From an uncultured Bacteroides sp. (lineage in GTDB: Bacteria; Bacteroidota; Bacteroidia; Bacteroidales; Bacteroidaceae): 43,168 bases of DNA. The notes beneath the pieces were generated by a model. It searched no databases. It was not told where the DNA came from and saw nothing but the letters and a program-made list of their open reading frames with translations. The position numbers and the translations under genes were made by a program. Below, one piece after another: positions 13,690 through 22,396 of the stretch. The stretch is taken from NCBI GenBank assembly GCA_946628545.1, contig CAMOWU010000018.1:1-43168 (forward strand), in the 5' to 3' direction. Each line of letters begins with the position of its first letter. Position 1 is the stretch's first letter.

Positions 13690-15651
13690 ATGAAAAGAAG
13701 ATTACGTGTTTCGCTTGTGGTGTTTGCCACGTTGTTTATGTGTGCGGCTTCGGTCTGCGCTAAGGTTCGCTTGCCTCATTTGTTCGACAGTGGTATGGTG
13801 TTGCAGCGCGACATGCCCATCCATATCTGGGGATGGGCTGACGCTGGTGAAGAGGTCGTGGTTTCGCTGGGGAGCAGAAAGGCTACTGCCAAAGCCGATG
13901 TCCGTGGCGAATGGAGTGTCACTCTTGCCAAGATGAAGGCTGGAGGACCTTATGAGTTGCGAGCCGGCGATGTGGTGCTTCACGACGTGATGCTGGGCGA
14001 TGTGTTTTTCTGTTCAGGCCAGTCCAATATGGAGTTGCCTATCCGTCGCTGCATGGACTTGTATAGCGAAGAAGCCTCGACTTACAGCAATGCCGATATC
14101 CGTTACCTCACCTTGGCACATCTCTTCAATTTCGTCAGTCCACAGACTGATTTTGCCGCTCCCTCAAAGGATGCAGAAGGGAGAACATGGAAAAAAGTCA
14201 ACCCTGCCAATGCACGGGAGATGAGTGCGATCTGCTATTTCTTCTCCCGTGAGGTCCAGGCCGAGAAGGGGGTGCCTGTGGGCATTATCGTCTCGGCTGT
14301 GGGAGGCACCAAGGTGGAGGCTTGGATGAGCCAGGAGAATCTGCGTCAGTTTGATGATTTCAAGTCCGAGTTCACTCATCCACGCTACAATCAAGTGGAT
14401 TATGTGGATTCCGTGACCCGGGTTGAAAATGCCCGCATGGGCGATTGGGACCGCCGCATGGACCAGGCCGATACGGTGCGCGCGAATTGGCGCAAACCGG
14501 GTTTCACTACTGCTTCTTGGCAAAAGGTGAACATGTTTGGCAACTGGGCGCAAGGACCCGATGGCAGGATGCGCCATGGTGCGTACTGGTTCCGTCAGGT
14601 GATCAATGTACCTGCCTCGTTGGAAGGCCATAAGGCCACCTTGCGTGTGGGTGCTATGAAAGACGCTGATTCGGTCTTTGTCAATGGTGTGAAGGTGGGC
14701 TTCACTTCCTACGAGTATCCTCCTCGCATCTATCCCGTTCCCGCTGGGGTCTTAAAGGCTGGGGAAAATGAGGTCATGGTTCGTCTGCTGGCGCAAAGCG
14801 GTCGCCCGAACTTCACCCCCAAGAAACTCTATCAGTTGGAAATAGAAGGTGGGGAGGTGATTCCATTGAAGGAAGAGTGGGAGTACTGCGCTGCTTCTCC
14901 GATGCCAGCTCGTCCAGGCAGCACTTATTGGGTGGATACACCCACAGGGCTTTATAATGCGATGGTGGCTCCTTTCCGTAATCTCAGTTTCAAGGCCGCC
15001 GTGTGGTATCAAGGAGAGTCGAGCGTGGGACGCAAAGACTATGCGCTCAAGTTGGAGGCCATGGTGAAGGAATGGCGCAAGCAGTTTGGCCATGATTTTC
15101 CATTGGTCATTGTGCAGTTGGCGGGTTTCCAGCAGCGCCACGACCATCCTGTGGAGTCAGGTTGGGCTGCGCTCAGGAATCTCCAGCGCATCGCCGCCCA
15201 GACCATACCCAATGCCGCTTTGGCAACTCCTATCGACATTGGCGAGTGGAACGATATCCATCCTCAGAACAAGAAAGACATCGGACACCGAGTGGCGCTA
15301 CAGCTTTTCCGTATTGCTTACGGTGACAAGAAGATTGTGTCGTCTGGCCCTGAGATAGAGAAAGCCGCGTTGGACAAGGAAGGCAATGTGGTTCTCACTT
15401 TCAGCAAGCGTTCGGGCGAGATCGACTGGTCGGTGCTCAAACCTTTGGAAAGCCTGAGCCTGGCAGGTGCTGATGGCAAGTTTGTGGCTGTGAAAGGCAG
15501 AGTGTCGGGACCTCATCAGGTTGTGCTGACTGTGCCGGCAGGCATGGTGCCTGAGCGTGTGCGCTATGCCTGGGACGATTACCCCCTCTCCACCATCTAC
15601 AATGTGGAAGGACTGCCTGCCAGCGGTTTTGAAATTGAAATCGCACGATAA
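13690..15651 (+). CDS. Exported SGNH acetylesterase (sialate O-acetylesterase family, SASA)
   Basis: This 653-aa exported enzyme belongs to the sialate O-acetylesterase/acetylxylan esterase-like SGNH hydrolases, which remove O-acetyl groups from glycans. A signal peptide (MKRRLRVSLVVFATLFMCAA, cleavage near SVCA) has no lipobox. The nucleophile motif is SGQSNM with Ser112. Further blocks are WYQGESS (439-445) and DIHPQN, with Asp522 and His524 completing the catalytic set. A jelly-roll-like insert (about 265-390, with YWFRQVINVPASL) interrupts the catalytic domain, as in many SASA proteins. It lies 42 bp upstream of the HTCS and near a GH26 mannanase operon, so acetylated mannan is a more likely substrate than sialic acid. 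No other sialic acid genes are present. Confidence 0.88.
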   Translation: MKRRLRVSLVVFATLFMCAASVCAKVRLPHLFDSGMVLQRDMPIHIWGWADAGEEVVVSLGSRKATAKADVRGEWSVTLAKMKAGGPYELRAGDVVLHDVMLGDVFFCSGQSNMELPIRRCMDLYSEEASTYSNADIRYLTLAHLFNFVSPQTDFAAPSKDAEGRTWKKVNPANAREMSAICYFFSREVQAEKGVPVGIIVSAVGGTKVEAWMSQENLRQFDDFKSEFTHPRYNQVDYVDSVTRVENARMGDWDRRMDQADTVRANWRKPGFTTASWQKVNMFGNWAQGPDGRMRHGAYWFRQVINVPASLEGHKATLRVGAMKDADSVFVNGVKVGFTSYEYPPRIYPVPAGVLKAGENEVMVRLLAQSGRPNFTPKKLYQLEIEGGEVIPLKEEWEYCAASPMPARPGSTYWVDTPTGLYNAMVAPFRNLSFKAAVWYQGESSVGRKDYALKLEAMVKEWRKQFGHDFPLVIVQLAGFQQRHDHPVESGWAALRNLQRIAAQTIPNAALATPIDIGEWNDIHPQNKKDIGHRVALQLFRIAYGDKKIVSSGPEIEKAALDKEGNVVLTFSKRSGEIDWSVLKPLESLSLAGADGKFVAVKGRVSGPHQVVLTVPAGMVPERVRYAWDDYPLSTIYNVEGLPASGFEIEIAR

Positions 15652-15693
15652 CAATAGCATTTAGACAAATGGCATCATGACTTTGCTATAGAG

Positions 15694-18600
15694 ATGAAAA
15701 AACACGATATGAAGACTAAAATTCTCATTTGCCTGTTGGCTATATTATTGCCTGTGAACCTGACGGCACAGGTGGTGTATTCATGGACATCAGACAATGG
15801 CCTGTCGAACACCAACATCCGCAGCCTCTTCCAGGACACCCGTCATCATATTTGGATCCTCACTCAGAACGGTCTGAACCGATTCGACGGAGCCAAGATC
15901 AATGTGTATAACAAAGCCAGGGGCGAGTATTCGCTGACCAACGACAATATGACCTGCATTGAGCAGCTTTCGAATGGAGATATTCTTCTTGGTCATTCGG
16001 CCGGCGTACAGTGGTATGATTATCTGACCGACCGTTTCCATACTGTTCCGATGCTTTCAGAGAACAATGACACCATTTCCCCCTATGTCATCAGCATGGC
16101 TAAGACCCAGGATGGCAAAGTGTATGTCTGCACATCCGGTGGCGGTGTATTGGAGATGAAAGACGACGGTGGCCGTAACTATGTCTTGCGTCGCAACACC
16201 AAGCTCGACGCCATGAATGGAGCTGTGCAGCTTGTCGAGAACAAAGAACATGGTCTTTGGTTCATCGATAGCAACCAGCATGTGGGAATGTACCGCGACG
16301 GAAAGGTGTGGATGGTGAGCGGTGTGGATGCTGCCAAGTCGTTGTGCTATGGCTCCGACGACAGAATGTACGTGGGAGATGAGCACGGAGGACTGAAGGT
16401 TTACGATGGTGTGGCAGGGCAGTTCGTCACTGTTGCCGAAGGGCTTGAAGGTAAGTCGATTTGGAAGCTTCATCCCGACAGAGAAGGCCATATCTTCATC
16501 TGTACCGATGGTGACGGACTGTATGTCTTCGATGAGAAAACGCGCCAAGTGAAATTGAGCTCCATAGAGGTGAACGACTTCAAGATGGACAAAAGCAACG
16601 TGAAAGATGCTATCTTGGATGATGATGGCAATGTGTGGGTCGGTGTCTATTGGAAAGGAGTGTATGTGGCTCCTTCGGATGCCTCCAACTTCCATTATAT
16701 GGGGCGTAGGTCGGCTTCACGAAATATTATCGGCACGAATTGCGTCACATCCATGCTCGTGGATCACAACAACCAGCTGTGGATATGCACCGACCACTGC
16801 GGTGTGTATAAGATTGCGCCCGATATGTTGAGCAGCGCGCATTTCAAGGGGGAGAACGCCTTGGGAATCGACATGACTTACATGACCATCTTTGAGGACA
16901 GCCGTGGTGGCTTGTGGGTCGGTCCTTATAATGAGGAACTCATGCGGATGAATCCCTCCGATGGCTCACTCACTCCACTGAGTAGCCTGGCATCGGGTGA
17001 AAAGGTCATCAGCGCTTATTCCGTGCAAGAAGACGAGTCGGGCAACCTGTGGATAGGCACCTGTGGACATGGCCTTTATTATTACGATGTGGCTGCCGCT
17101 CGTGTTCAACATATTGTTGAAAGTGGGCAAAATCGCATAATCAGTCCTTCCATGTACATCAACGACCTGTTGCTGACTGGCGACAGGATGCTTATTGGCA
17201 CGAATTATGCTCTGGTGGATATGAAGATTGATGGTCTTCAGCCCAAAGAACCGAAATATGTGGTTGACAGGATTGCGGTGAACAAGATTCGTCAGGTCAA
17301 GAATTCCAACCTCTTTTGGTTAGCCACCAGCGACGGTCTGATGCAATATGATGTTACCACGGGGAGGCTGCAGCGTTTTCCGGAAGCTTCCAAAGGCAAG
17401 GAAGTGTTGAGTCTTGAAATCACCGAAGGTGGTTATATCTGGATTACCACTCGTCAGGGATTGGCGCGACTGGATGCAAAAGGCAGGCTGATGGAGACAT
17501 TCTCTGCAAAAGACGGTTTGCAGGGGAATGAGTTCAGTGAGCGTGCTTCTTTCTATTGTGGCAACACTTTGTTCTTTGGTGGAGTAAATGGTGTGACCTA
17601 TTTCAACCCGATGGAACTGACCGAGCACGTCGCAGATGACCTTAATTTCCGTATCGTGGATTTCTATCTCTTTGGCCAGCCTGTCCATGCGGGACAGAAA
17701 TCAGGCACTTTCACCATTACTGAGAAATGGATCCCTGAGGCTGATAAATTCAGTCTCTGCCACAGCGACAACACTTTCAGCATCGAGTTGGCCCCTCTAT
17801 CGCTCAGTTCATCGCTGATGACTTTCTCTTATAGTGTCAATGCCAATGAGTGGGTGGAGTTGCCCAATGGGTCCAGACGCATAGAGATGATCAATATGCC
17901 CGCAGGAACCTACACCATCCGCATCAAGGGTCACCTGCTGGGACAAGACACGGCTGAAAAACGCATCACTGTCGTCGTGCACCCTGTTTGGTTCCTCTCC
18001 GCTCCTGCCATATTCGTCTATTTCCTCCTTTTGCTGCTGATATCGTGGTTCATCTACAAGGACATTGTCCATCGGATGAAGGCACGTCGATTGCTTGAAC
18101 ATCACAGACAGGAAGAGCGGATGAACGAGGCGCGTACGCAGATGTTCATGAACATCAGTCATGAGATACGTACGCCTATGACATTGATCCTCAGTCCCCT
18201 CGAACGGCTGATGAAGATGGGCGACGATGAGGCCCATCAGACCAACTATAGGCTGATCAACCAAAACGCCAAGCGTATCCTGCGATTGATCAATCAGTTG
18301 ATGGATTCACGTAAGGCCGAGAAAGGCCAGTTGAAAATGAAATACAGCCGTGTGGAATTGGTACGCTTTGTGGCCAACCTTTACGAACTCTTCACTTCAT
18401 CGGCCAACCAGAAGAATATCCAGTTCCTCTATAATCATCCCAAGGACGAATTGTGGGCCTATGTCGATGAGGCCAATCTCGATAAGATTGTCATGAACTT
18501 GCTCTCCAATGCCTTTAAGTTCACTCCTAAGGATGGCCGAATTGTGGTCTATCTGAGCTGTCTGAGTAAAGAGCGCCAGTTCCGCATTGAGGTCACCGAT

Positions 18601-20031
18601 ACGGGATGCGGCATCAAGGATGAGGACAAGAAACATATCTTTGAGCGTTTCTACTCAGCCAGTGGCAACGTGGAGAATTATGTGGGTACAGGCATCGGCC
18701 TCAACTTGACCAGCCAGTTGGTGAAACTGCTTGGTGGCACCATCGAGGTGGCTGATAACAGTGAGGGACAAGGCACCCATTTCACGGTGACCATACCTTT
18801 GGGGCATGAAGGACTGGTGCTGCATCCTGCAGGATCGGTTGCTGAAGTTGAAGGTGGCGTGGCTCAGGGCAACGGTTTGCCATCTTCTGAAAATGCTACC
18901 AGCAATGGTCCAGTAGTAGAAGAAAGGGACACGAATGAACCGTCCAAGTCAACAGGGCAGGAATTATCCCCGTCGTCCGTTTCAATCGCTTCTGTTGCTT
19001 CCGTTCAGGGCACTGTTCAAACCGATGGTGAAGAAGGATCTGTTGCCAGTCAGGCTGATCAGGATGGGCATCACGTAGCGGCTGACGTCGTCAATGCCGA
19101 TTCGGTCAATGTGGCTGGAGCAGACGTGGATACGGATTTATCGACTGATTTAGGCCAGGATGTCGTGGACGACCATGTGCCTGTAGTGCTTGAAGTGAAG
19201 AAATCGTCTGGACCACGCCGTTTCAATGTGGTCGTGGTGGAGGACGACGAGCCTATCCGTCAGTATGTGATGAGTGAGTTGTCGCATACGGTGAATGTCC
19301 GCGACTTTGTCAATGGTCAGGAGGCTTGGGACTATGTCTTGCAGAATGTGGGCAAGGTGGATATGGTGGTCAGCGATGTGATGATGCCAGTGATGGACGG
19401 CATACAACTCTGTCTGAACATCAAGAAAAACATCAATACCAGTGATATCTCCGTGCTTTTGCTTACTGCCCTTGGTACCGACGAGAACCGTTTGAAAGGA
19501 CTGAATGTGGGTGCCGACGGGTATCTGTCGAAGCCCTTCAACATCGATGTGCTCAAGCAGATGGTGATGACGATGCTCACCAACCGCCACCGCATGCAAA
19601 GTAAGTTCGACGGCAGTGCCGAACAGGCCGACAAGGTGGATGACATCGAGTTGGAGTCGCCCGACGAAAGACTGATGGACCGCATCATGAAGGTGATGAA
19701 CGAGAACTTGTCGAATCCCGAACTGAGTGTGGAGTTTATTGCCGACAAGGTCGGACTGAGTCGTGTGCATCTGCACCGCAAGATGAAGGAACTGACCAGC
19801 CAGACCCCACGCGACTTTATCAAGAATGCCCGTTTGAGCCAGGCTGCCAAACTCTTGAGCAATAAGCATCTCGACATCACACAGGTAAGTATGGCTACTG
19901 GCTTCAGGTCCATCTCGTCTTTCTCCACTGCTTTCCGTCAGCTCTACGGTGTGACACCATCGGACTACATGAAGTCGGCAAAGAAGAAAAAGTCGGGGGA
20001 AGGCGATAAAAACAAGGATAGCGAGGGCTGA
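15694..20031 (+). CDS. Hybrid two-component system sensor/regulator (HTCS)
   Basis: HTCS proteins sense an oligosaccharide in the periplasm and activate a glycan-utilisation operon from the same polypeptide. This 1445-aa protein has a signal peptide, about 650 residues of Reg_prop-type beta-propeller repeats (WILTQNGLNRFDG, LWIGTCGHGLYYYD), a Y_Y_Y domain (about 688-765) and one membrane helix (about 764-790). The cytoplasmic part has a HisKA domain (SHEIRTPM, His823), an HATPase (NLLSNAF, DTGCGI, GTGIGL; about 924-1040), an unusually long low-complexity linker (about 1042-1168), a receiver (VVVEDDEP, phospho-acceptor Asp1228, Lys in LSKPF) and an AraC-type helix-turn-helix (about 1323-1430). 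It follows the esterase by 42 bp. The nearest susC promoter (32250-32257) is its probable target. An alternative start is the ATG at 15709. Confidence 0.96.
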   Translation: MKKHDMKTKILICLLAILLPVNLTAQVVYSWTSDNGLSNTNIRSLFQDTRHHIWILTQNGLNRFDGAKINVYNKARGEYSLTNDNMTCIEQLSNGDILLGHSAGVQWYDYLTDRFHTVPMLSENNDTISPYVISMAKTQDGKVYVCTSGGGVLEMKDDGGRNYVLRRNTKLDAMNGAVQLVENKEHGLWFIDSNQHVGMYRDGKVWMVSGVDAAKSLCYGSDDRMYVGDEHGGLKVYDGVAGQFVTVAEGLEGKSIWKLHPDREGHIFICTDGDGLYVFDEKTRQVKLSSIEVNDFKMDKSNVKDAILDDDGNVWVGVYWKGVYVAPSDASNFHYMGRRSASRNIIGTNCVTSMLVDHNNQLWICTDHCGVYKIAPDMLSSAHFKGENALGIDMTYMTIFEDSRGGLWVGPYNEELMRMNPSDGSLTPLSSLASGEKVISAYSVQEDESGNLWIGTCGHGLYYYDVAAARVQHIVESGQNRIISPSMYINDLLLTGDRMLIGTNYALVDMKIDGLQPKEPKYVVDRIAVNKIRQVKNSNLFWLATSDGLMQYDVTTGRLQRFPEASKGKEVLSLEITEGGYIWITTRQGLARLDAKGRLMETFSAKDGLQGNEFSERASFYCGNTLFFGGVNGVTYFNPMELTEHVADDLNFRIVDFYLFGQPVHAGQKSGTFTITEKWIPEADKFSLCHSDNTFSIELAPLSLSSSLMTFSYSVNANEWVELPNGSRRIEMINMPAGTYTIRIKGHLLGQDTAEKRITVVVHPVWFLSAPAIFVYFLLLLLISWFIYKDIVHRMKARRLLEHHRQEERMNEARTQMFMNISHEIRTPMTLILSPLERLMKMGDDEAHQTNYRLINQNAKRILRLINQLMDSRKAEKGQLKMKYSRVELVRFVANLYELFTSSANQKNIQFLYNHPKDELWAYVDEANLDKIVMNLLSNAFKFTPKDGRIVVYLSCLSKERQFRIEVTDTGCGIKDEDKKHIFERFYSASGNVENYVGTGIGLNLTSQLVKLLGGTIEVADNSEGQGTHFTVTIPLGHEGLVLHPAGSVAEVEGGVAQGNGLPSSENATSNGPVVEERDTNEPSKSTGQELSPSSVSIASVASVQGTVQTDGEEGSVASQADQDGHHVAADVVNADSVNVAGADVDTDLSTDLGQDVVDDHVPVVLEVKKSSGPRRFNVVVVEDDEPIRQYVMSELSHTVNVRDFVNGQEAWDYVLQNVGKVDMVVSDVMMPVMDGIQLCLNIKKNINTSDISVLLLTALGTDENRLKGLNVGADGYLSKPFNIDVLKQMVMTMLTNRHRMQSKFDGSAEQADKVDDIELESPDERLMDRIMKVMNENLSNPELSVEFIADKVGLSRVHLHRKMKELTSQTPRDFIKNARLSQAAKLLSNKHLDITQVSMATGFRSISSFSTAFRQLYGVTPSDYMKSAKKKKSGEGDKNKDSEG

Positions 20032-20033
20032 TC

Positions 20034-20732
20034 TTAGAACTCCAGTCGGAAGCCTTTTCTTTTCATTTCGTCGTATTTCTCAGGATTGAATTTGTAGAGA
20101 TACGATTCTTTGCGGTTGGAGAACCATTCGCGTTCGTCGAGTGGGGTGAGCAGTCCGATATGCAGCATCTTGTTGTAGAAGTTGCGGCGGTCGAATTTCA
20201 CACCCAGAATAGCCTCGTAGAGTTCCTGAAGCTGCTTCATGGAGAATTTTTCAGGCAATAGTTCAAAACCTATGGGTTCGAAATGGATCTGTTTGCGCAG
20301 TGTCTCCTTGGCCATGTCGAGTATTTCCTGGTGGTCGAACGCCAGTTGGGGGGTGGCGTCTAAGGGGAACCATTGTGCGCTGGCGGCATCGTCGCCCCCT
20401 TTGACCTCTTGCAGGCGTACAAGGGCATAGTAGGCAATGGTGAGCACTCGTTCGCGTGGGTCGCGGTTGACGGTGGAGAAGGTGTGGAACTGCCTGATAT
20501 ATGCATCTTTCAGTCCCGTTTCCTCTCTCAGTTCCCGCATGGCACTTTCCTCGGCGGTCTGATTCATGCCGATGAAGCCACCAGGCAGTGCCCAGCAGCC
20601 TTTATAGGGCTCTATTCCTCTTTCAATCAATAGTACATTGAGACGCTCGCCGTCGAATCCGAAAATCACGCAGTCGGTGGTGACCGCCGGGTGGGGATAT
20701 TGATAATGATATCGATATTCGATTTCTTCCAT
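20034..20732 (-). CDS. NUDIX domain protein with C-terminal winged helix (NrtR/AraR-like)
   Basis: The 232-aa protein joins an N-terminal NUDIX domain (residues 15-150) to a C-terminal winged-helix segment (about 160-232) carrying the family pattern FSMKQLQELYEAILG, FDRRNFYNKML and YLYKF. Proteins of this layout include the NAD repressor NrtR and the Bacteroides arabinose repressor AraR, in which the NUDIX fold senses a ligand. The NUDIX box at 52-74 keeps R66-E67-x2-E70-E71 but has Gln58 where the consensus has Glu, so hydrolase activity cannot be assumed from sequence. It converges with the HTCS with only 2 bp between the stop codons. It may be a second regulator of the neighbouring glycan genes, or a sanitising hydrolase. 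Confidence 0.85.
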   Translation of the reverse strand: MEEIEYRYHYQYPHPAVTTDCVIFGFDGERLNVLLIERGIEPYKGCWALPGGFIGMNQTAEESAMRELREETGLKDAYIRQFHTFSTVNRDPRERVLTIAYYALVRLQEVKGGDDAASAQWFPLDATPQLAFDHQEILDMAKETLRKQIHFEPIGFELLPEKFSMKQLQELYEAILGVKFDRRNFYNKMLHIGLLTPLDEREWFSNRKESYLYKFNPEKYDEMKRKGFRLEF

Positions 20733-20755
20733 TTCTTTTTTATGTAATTTTTACG

Positions 20756-20763
20756 CAAAATTA
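20756..20763 (-). promoter_or_regulatory. Bacteroidetes -7 element (TAATTTTG) for the NUDIX gene
   Basis: The minus strand reads TAATTTTG, an exact match to TAnnTTTG, about 24 bp upstream of the ATG at 20732. Confidence 0.5.
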
Positions 20764-20809
20764 GTGAAAAGCGTTGAAATGAACAAATCGAAAGCTGAAA
20801 AAGTGGGTT

Positions 20810-21313
20810 TTAGCGTTGGTTTTGGGGATGTGTTGGGATGAGCGGTAGGAACCAGATGGTGTCGATGGCCAGTTCGGCTTTGAGGTTGAGGGTCAGCTCA
20901 TCCTCTTTGAAAGGCTCAGCAATCTCCAGGTGCTTGTGTTCCACTTCGTCCACGTCGTTCACATTGATTTTCTCTATCCTCACTCTTGCCACACCACTAC
21001 CGATCATGCCAATGTCCTGTGCGGCGGCGTATGAGAGGTCGATCAACTTGTTGCGGCTGAAAGGTCCTCGGTCAGTCACTTTCACCACTGTGGTTCTGTT
21101 GTTCTTGAGGTTGGTCACCTTGAGGATGGTGCCGAAAGGTAGCGTGCGGTGCGCGCAGGTGTATGCGTTCTTGTTGTAGATGCCTCCGTCGCTGGTTCGC
21201 CTGCCGTGGAAGTGGTTGGCGTAGTAGGATGCCATACCTTCTGTCTGGGCTTGTGAAAGGCAGCAGAAAAAGGTAAGTAGGGTAGTGGTCAGTATCAATC
21301 TGAGAGTGCTCAT
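20810..21313 (-). CDS. RlpA-like septal/peptidoglycan protein (double-psi beta-barrel)
   Basis: RlpA-family proteins act in the periplasm on peptidoglycan, in some species as lytic transglycosylases at the septum. The 167-aa product has a signal peptide (MSTLRLILTTTLLTFFCCLS, cleavage near AQA). The RlpA barrel follows: GMASYYANHFHGRRTSDG, the YTCAHRTLPFGT stretch, VTNLKNNR, VKVTDRGPF (Asp81) and IDLSYAAAQDIGM. The usual SPOR domain is absent; instead there is a tail of about 50 residues of unknown role. Cys17 and Cys18 lie within the signal core and no convincing lipobox is present. Confidence 0.88.
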   Translation of the reverse strand: MSTLRLILTTTLLTFFCCLSQAQTEGMASYYANHFHGRRTSDGGIYNKNAYTCAHRTLPFGTILKVTNLKNNRTTVVKVTDRGPFSRNKLIDLSYAAAQDIGMIGSGVARVRIEKINVNDVDEVEHKHLEIAEPFKEDELTLNLKAELAIDTIWFLPLIPTHPQNQR

Positions 21314-21351
21314 ACCTGTGCTGTGTCGTTGAGTTATTTCAGTTTGGTATG

Positions 21352-21359
21352 CAAAAATA
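21352..21359 (-). promoter_or_regulatory. Bacteroidetes -7 element (TATTTTTG) for the RlpA-like gene
   Basis: The minus strand reads TATTTTTG (TAnnTTTG), 39 bp upstream of the ATG at 21313. It is back to back with a plus-strand element at 21382-21389. Confidence 0.5.
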
Positions 21360-21381
21360 TAAATAATTCTTCATTTTTGTG

Positions 21382-21389
21382 TAATTTTG
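21382..21389 (+). promoter_or_regulatory. Bacteroidetes -7 element (TAATTTTG) for the EamA transporter
   Basis: TAATTTTG matches TAnnTTTG and would place the transcript start near 21395. That rules out the in-frame TTG at 21387 as start codon and makes the first usable ATG (21399) nearly leaderless. The ATG at 21417 would have a leader of about 22 nt. Confidence 0.5.
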
Positions 21390-21398
21390 CACGCTGAA

Positions 21399-22328
21399 AT
21401 GAAAAAACATGTGCAAATGAAGTGGAAAGGTCATATCTGTATGTTGCTTGCCTGTGGAATATGGGGCTTGATGGCTCCTTTGGGCAAGGATGCGATGAGC
21501 AATGGAGTGGGGGGATTGGAAATGGTCACCTTCCGTGTCTGTGGAGGTGCCTTGTGCTTTTGGTTGGCGTCGATTTTCACCAAGGGTGAGGAGGTCAAGC
21601 CAAAAGACATGTTGATGTTTTTCTTCGCTGCGATGCTGAGCATCGTGTTCAACCAATGTTGTTATACCATCGGTTTGAGTATCACGTCGCCTGTGAATGC
21701 GAGCATCATGACTACGGTGATGCCCATCATCACGATGGTGCTGGCGGCCATCTTTCTCCGTGAGCCAGTCACCTCGAAGAAGGTCACGGGTGTCTTTCTG
21801 GGTGCCATAGGTGCGTTCGTGTTGATCACGAGCAGCCATCGGGGCGGTGGTGCGGCTAACGAGGGAAAACTGACTGGCGACTTGCTCTGCTTGGCTGCCC
21901 AGTTGTGTTTTGCCGTTTATCTCACGGTCTTCAAGCACTTGATATCGCGCTATACAGTCGTCACCTGTATGAAATGGATGATCACCTACGCCGCTATTGT
22001 CATCCTTCCTTTCTCTTACGGACGCATGGCAGCCCTGCCATGGTCGGCCCTGACACTCACCACATGGTTGGAAACGGCTTTCGTGGTGGTGGGTGGCACT
22101 TTCCTCGCCTATATCTTCATGATGACGGGACAGAAAGAACTGCGCCCTACGGTGGTGAGCATGTACAACTATGTGCAGCCCATAGTGGCTTGTGCGGTGA
22201 GCGTGGCTACGGGTCTTGGTGCTTTCGGTCTTTGGCAGTCCATCGCCATCGTCTTGGTTTTCACTGGCGTCTATCTCGTCACACAGAGCAAGAGCCGCAG
22301 GGACTTGAAGATGGAGCGCAGGCGATAG
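21399..22328 (+). CDS. EamA (DMT) family transporter
   Basis: The product is an inner membrane protein of about 309 aa with ten hydrophobic helices arranged as two EamA repeats (CGIWGLMAPLGKDAM at the start of the first; LCLAAQLCFAVYLTVFKHL at the start of the second). It belongs to the drug/metabolite transporter superfamily. Substrates are typically small metabolites or amino acids and cannot be told here. The N-terminus is Lys-rich before helix 1, and the final residues (SKSRRDLKMERRR) are basic and cytoplasmic. The start may be 21399 or 21417; the promoter element argues against a TTG at 21387. It is divergent from the RlpA-like gene and ends at a strong palindromic terminator. Confidence 0.88.
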   Translation: MKKHVQMKWKGHICMLLACGIWGLMAPLGKDAMSNGVGGLEMVTFRVCGGALCFWLASIFTKGEEVKPKDMLMFFFAAMLSIVFNQCCYTIGLSITSPVNASIMTTVMPIITMVLAAIFLREPVTSKKVTGVFLGAIGAFVLITSSHRGGGAANEGKLTGDLLCLAAQLCFAVYLTVFKHLISRYTVVTCMKWMITYAAIVILPFSYGRMAALPWSALTLTTWLETAFVVVGGTFLAYIFMMTGQKELRPTVVSMYNYVQPIVACAVSVATGLGAFGLWQSIAIVLVFTGVYLVTQSKSRRDLKMERRR

Positions 22329-22332
22329 AACA

Positions 22333-22370
22333 ACAAAGAAAGCATGCGAATGTTCGCATGCTTTCTTTGT
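22333..22370. terminator. Bidirectional hairpin terminator between the EamA and GH26 genes
   Basis: An exact 18-bp inverted repeat (22333-22350 and 22353-22370; core AAAGCATGCGAA / TTCGCATGCTTT) with a 2-nt loop lies in the 68-bp gap between convergent genes. The arms begin with ACAAAG and end with CTTTGT, giving a U-rich trailing arm in both directions. It would end both transcripts. Confidence 0.85.
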
Positions 22371-22396
22371 CTATTGTCAACATGAATTCGAATGGT

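Noticed and set aside
20705..20720. ATATCGATAT palindrome near the NUDIX gene start as an operator
   Set aside because: It lies within the coding sequence for a Tyr/His-rich N-terminus and is explained by codons there.
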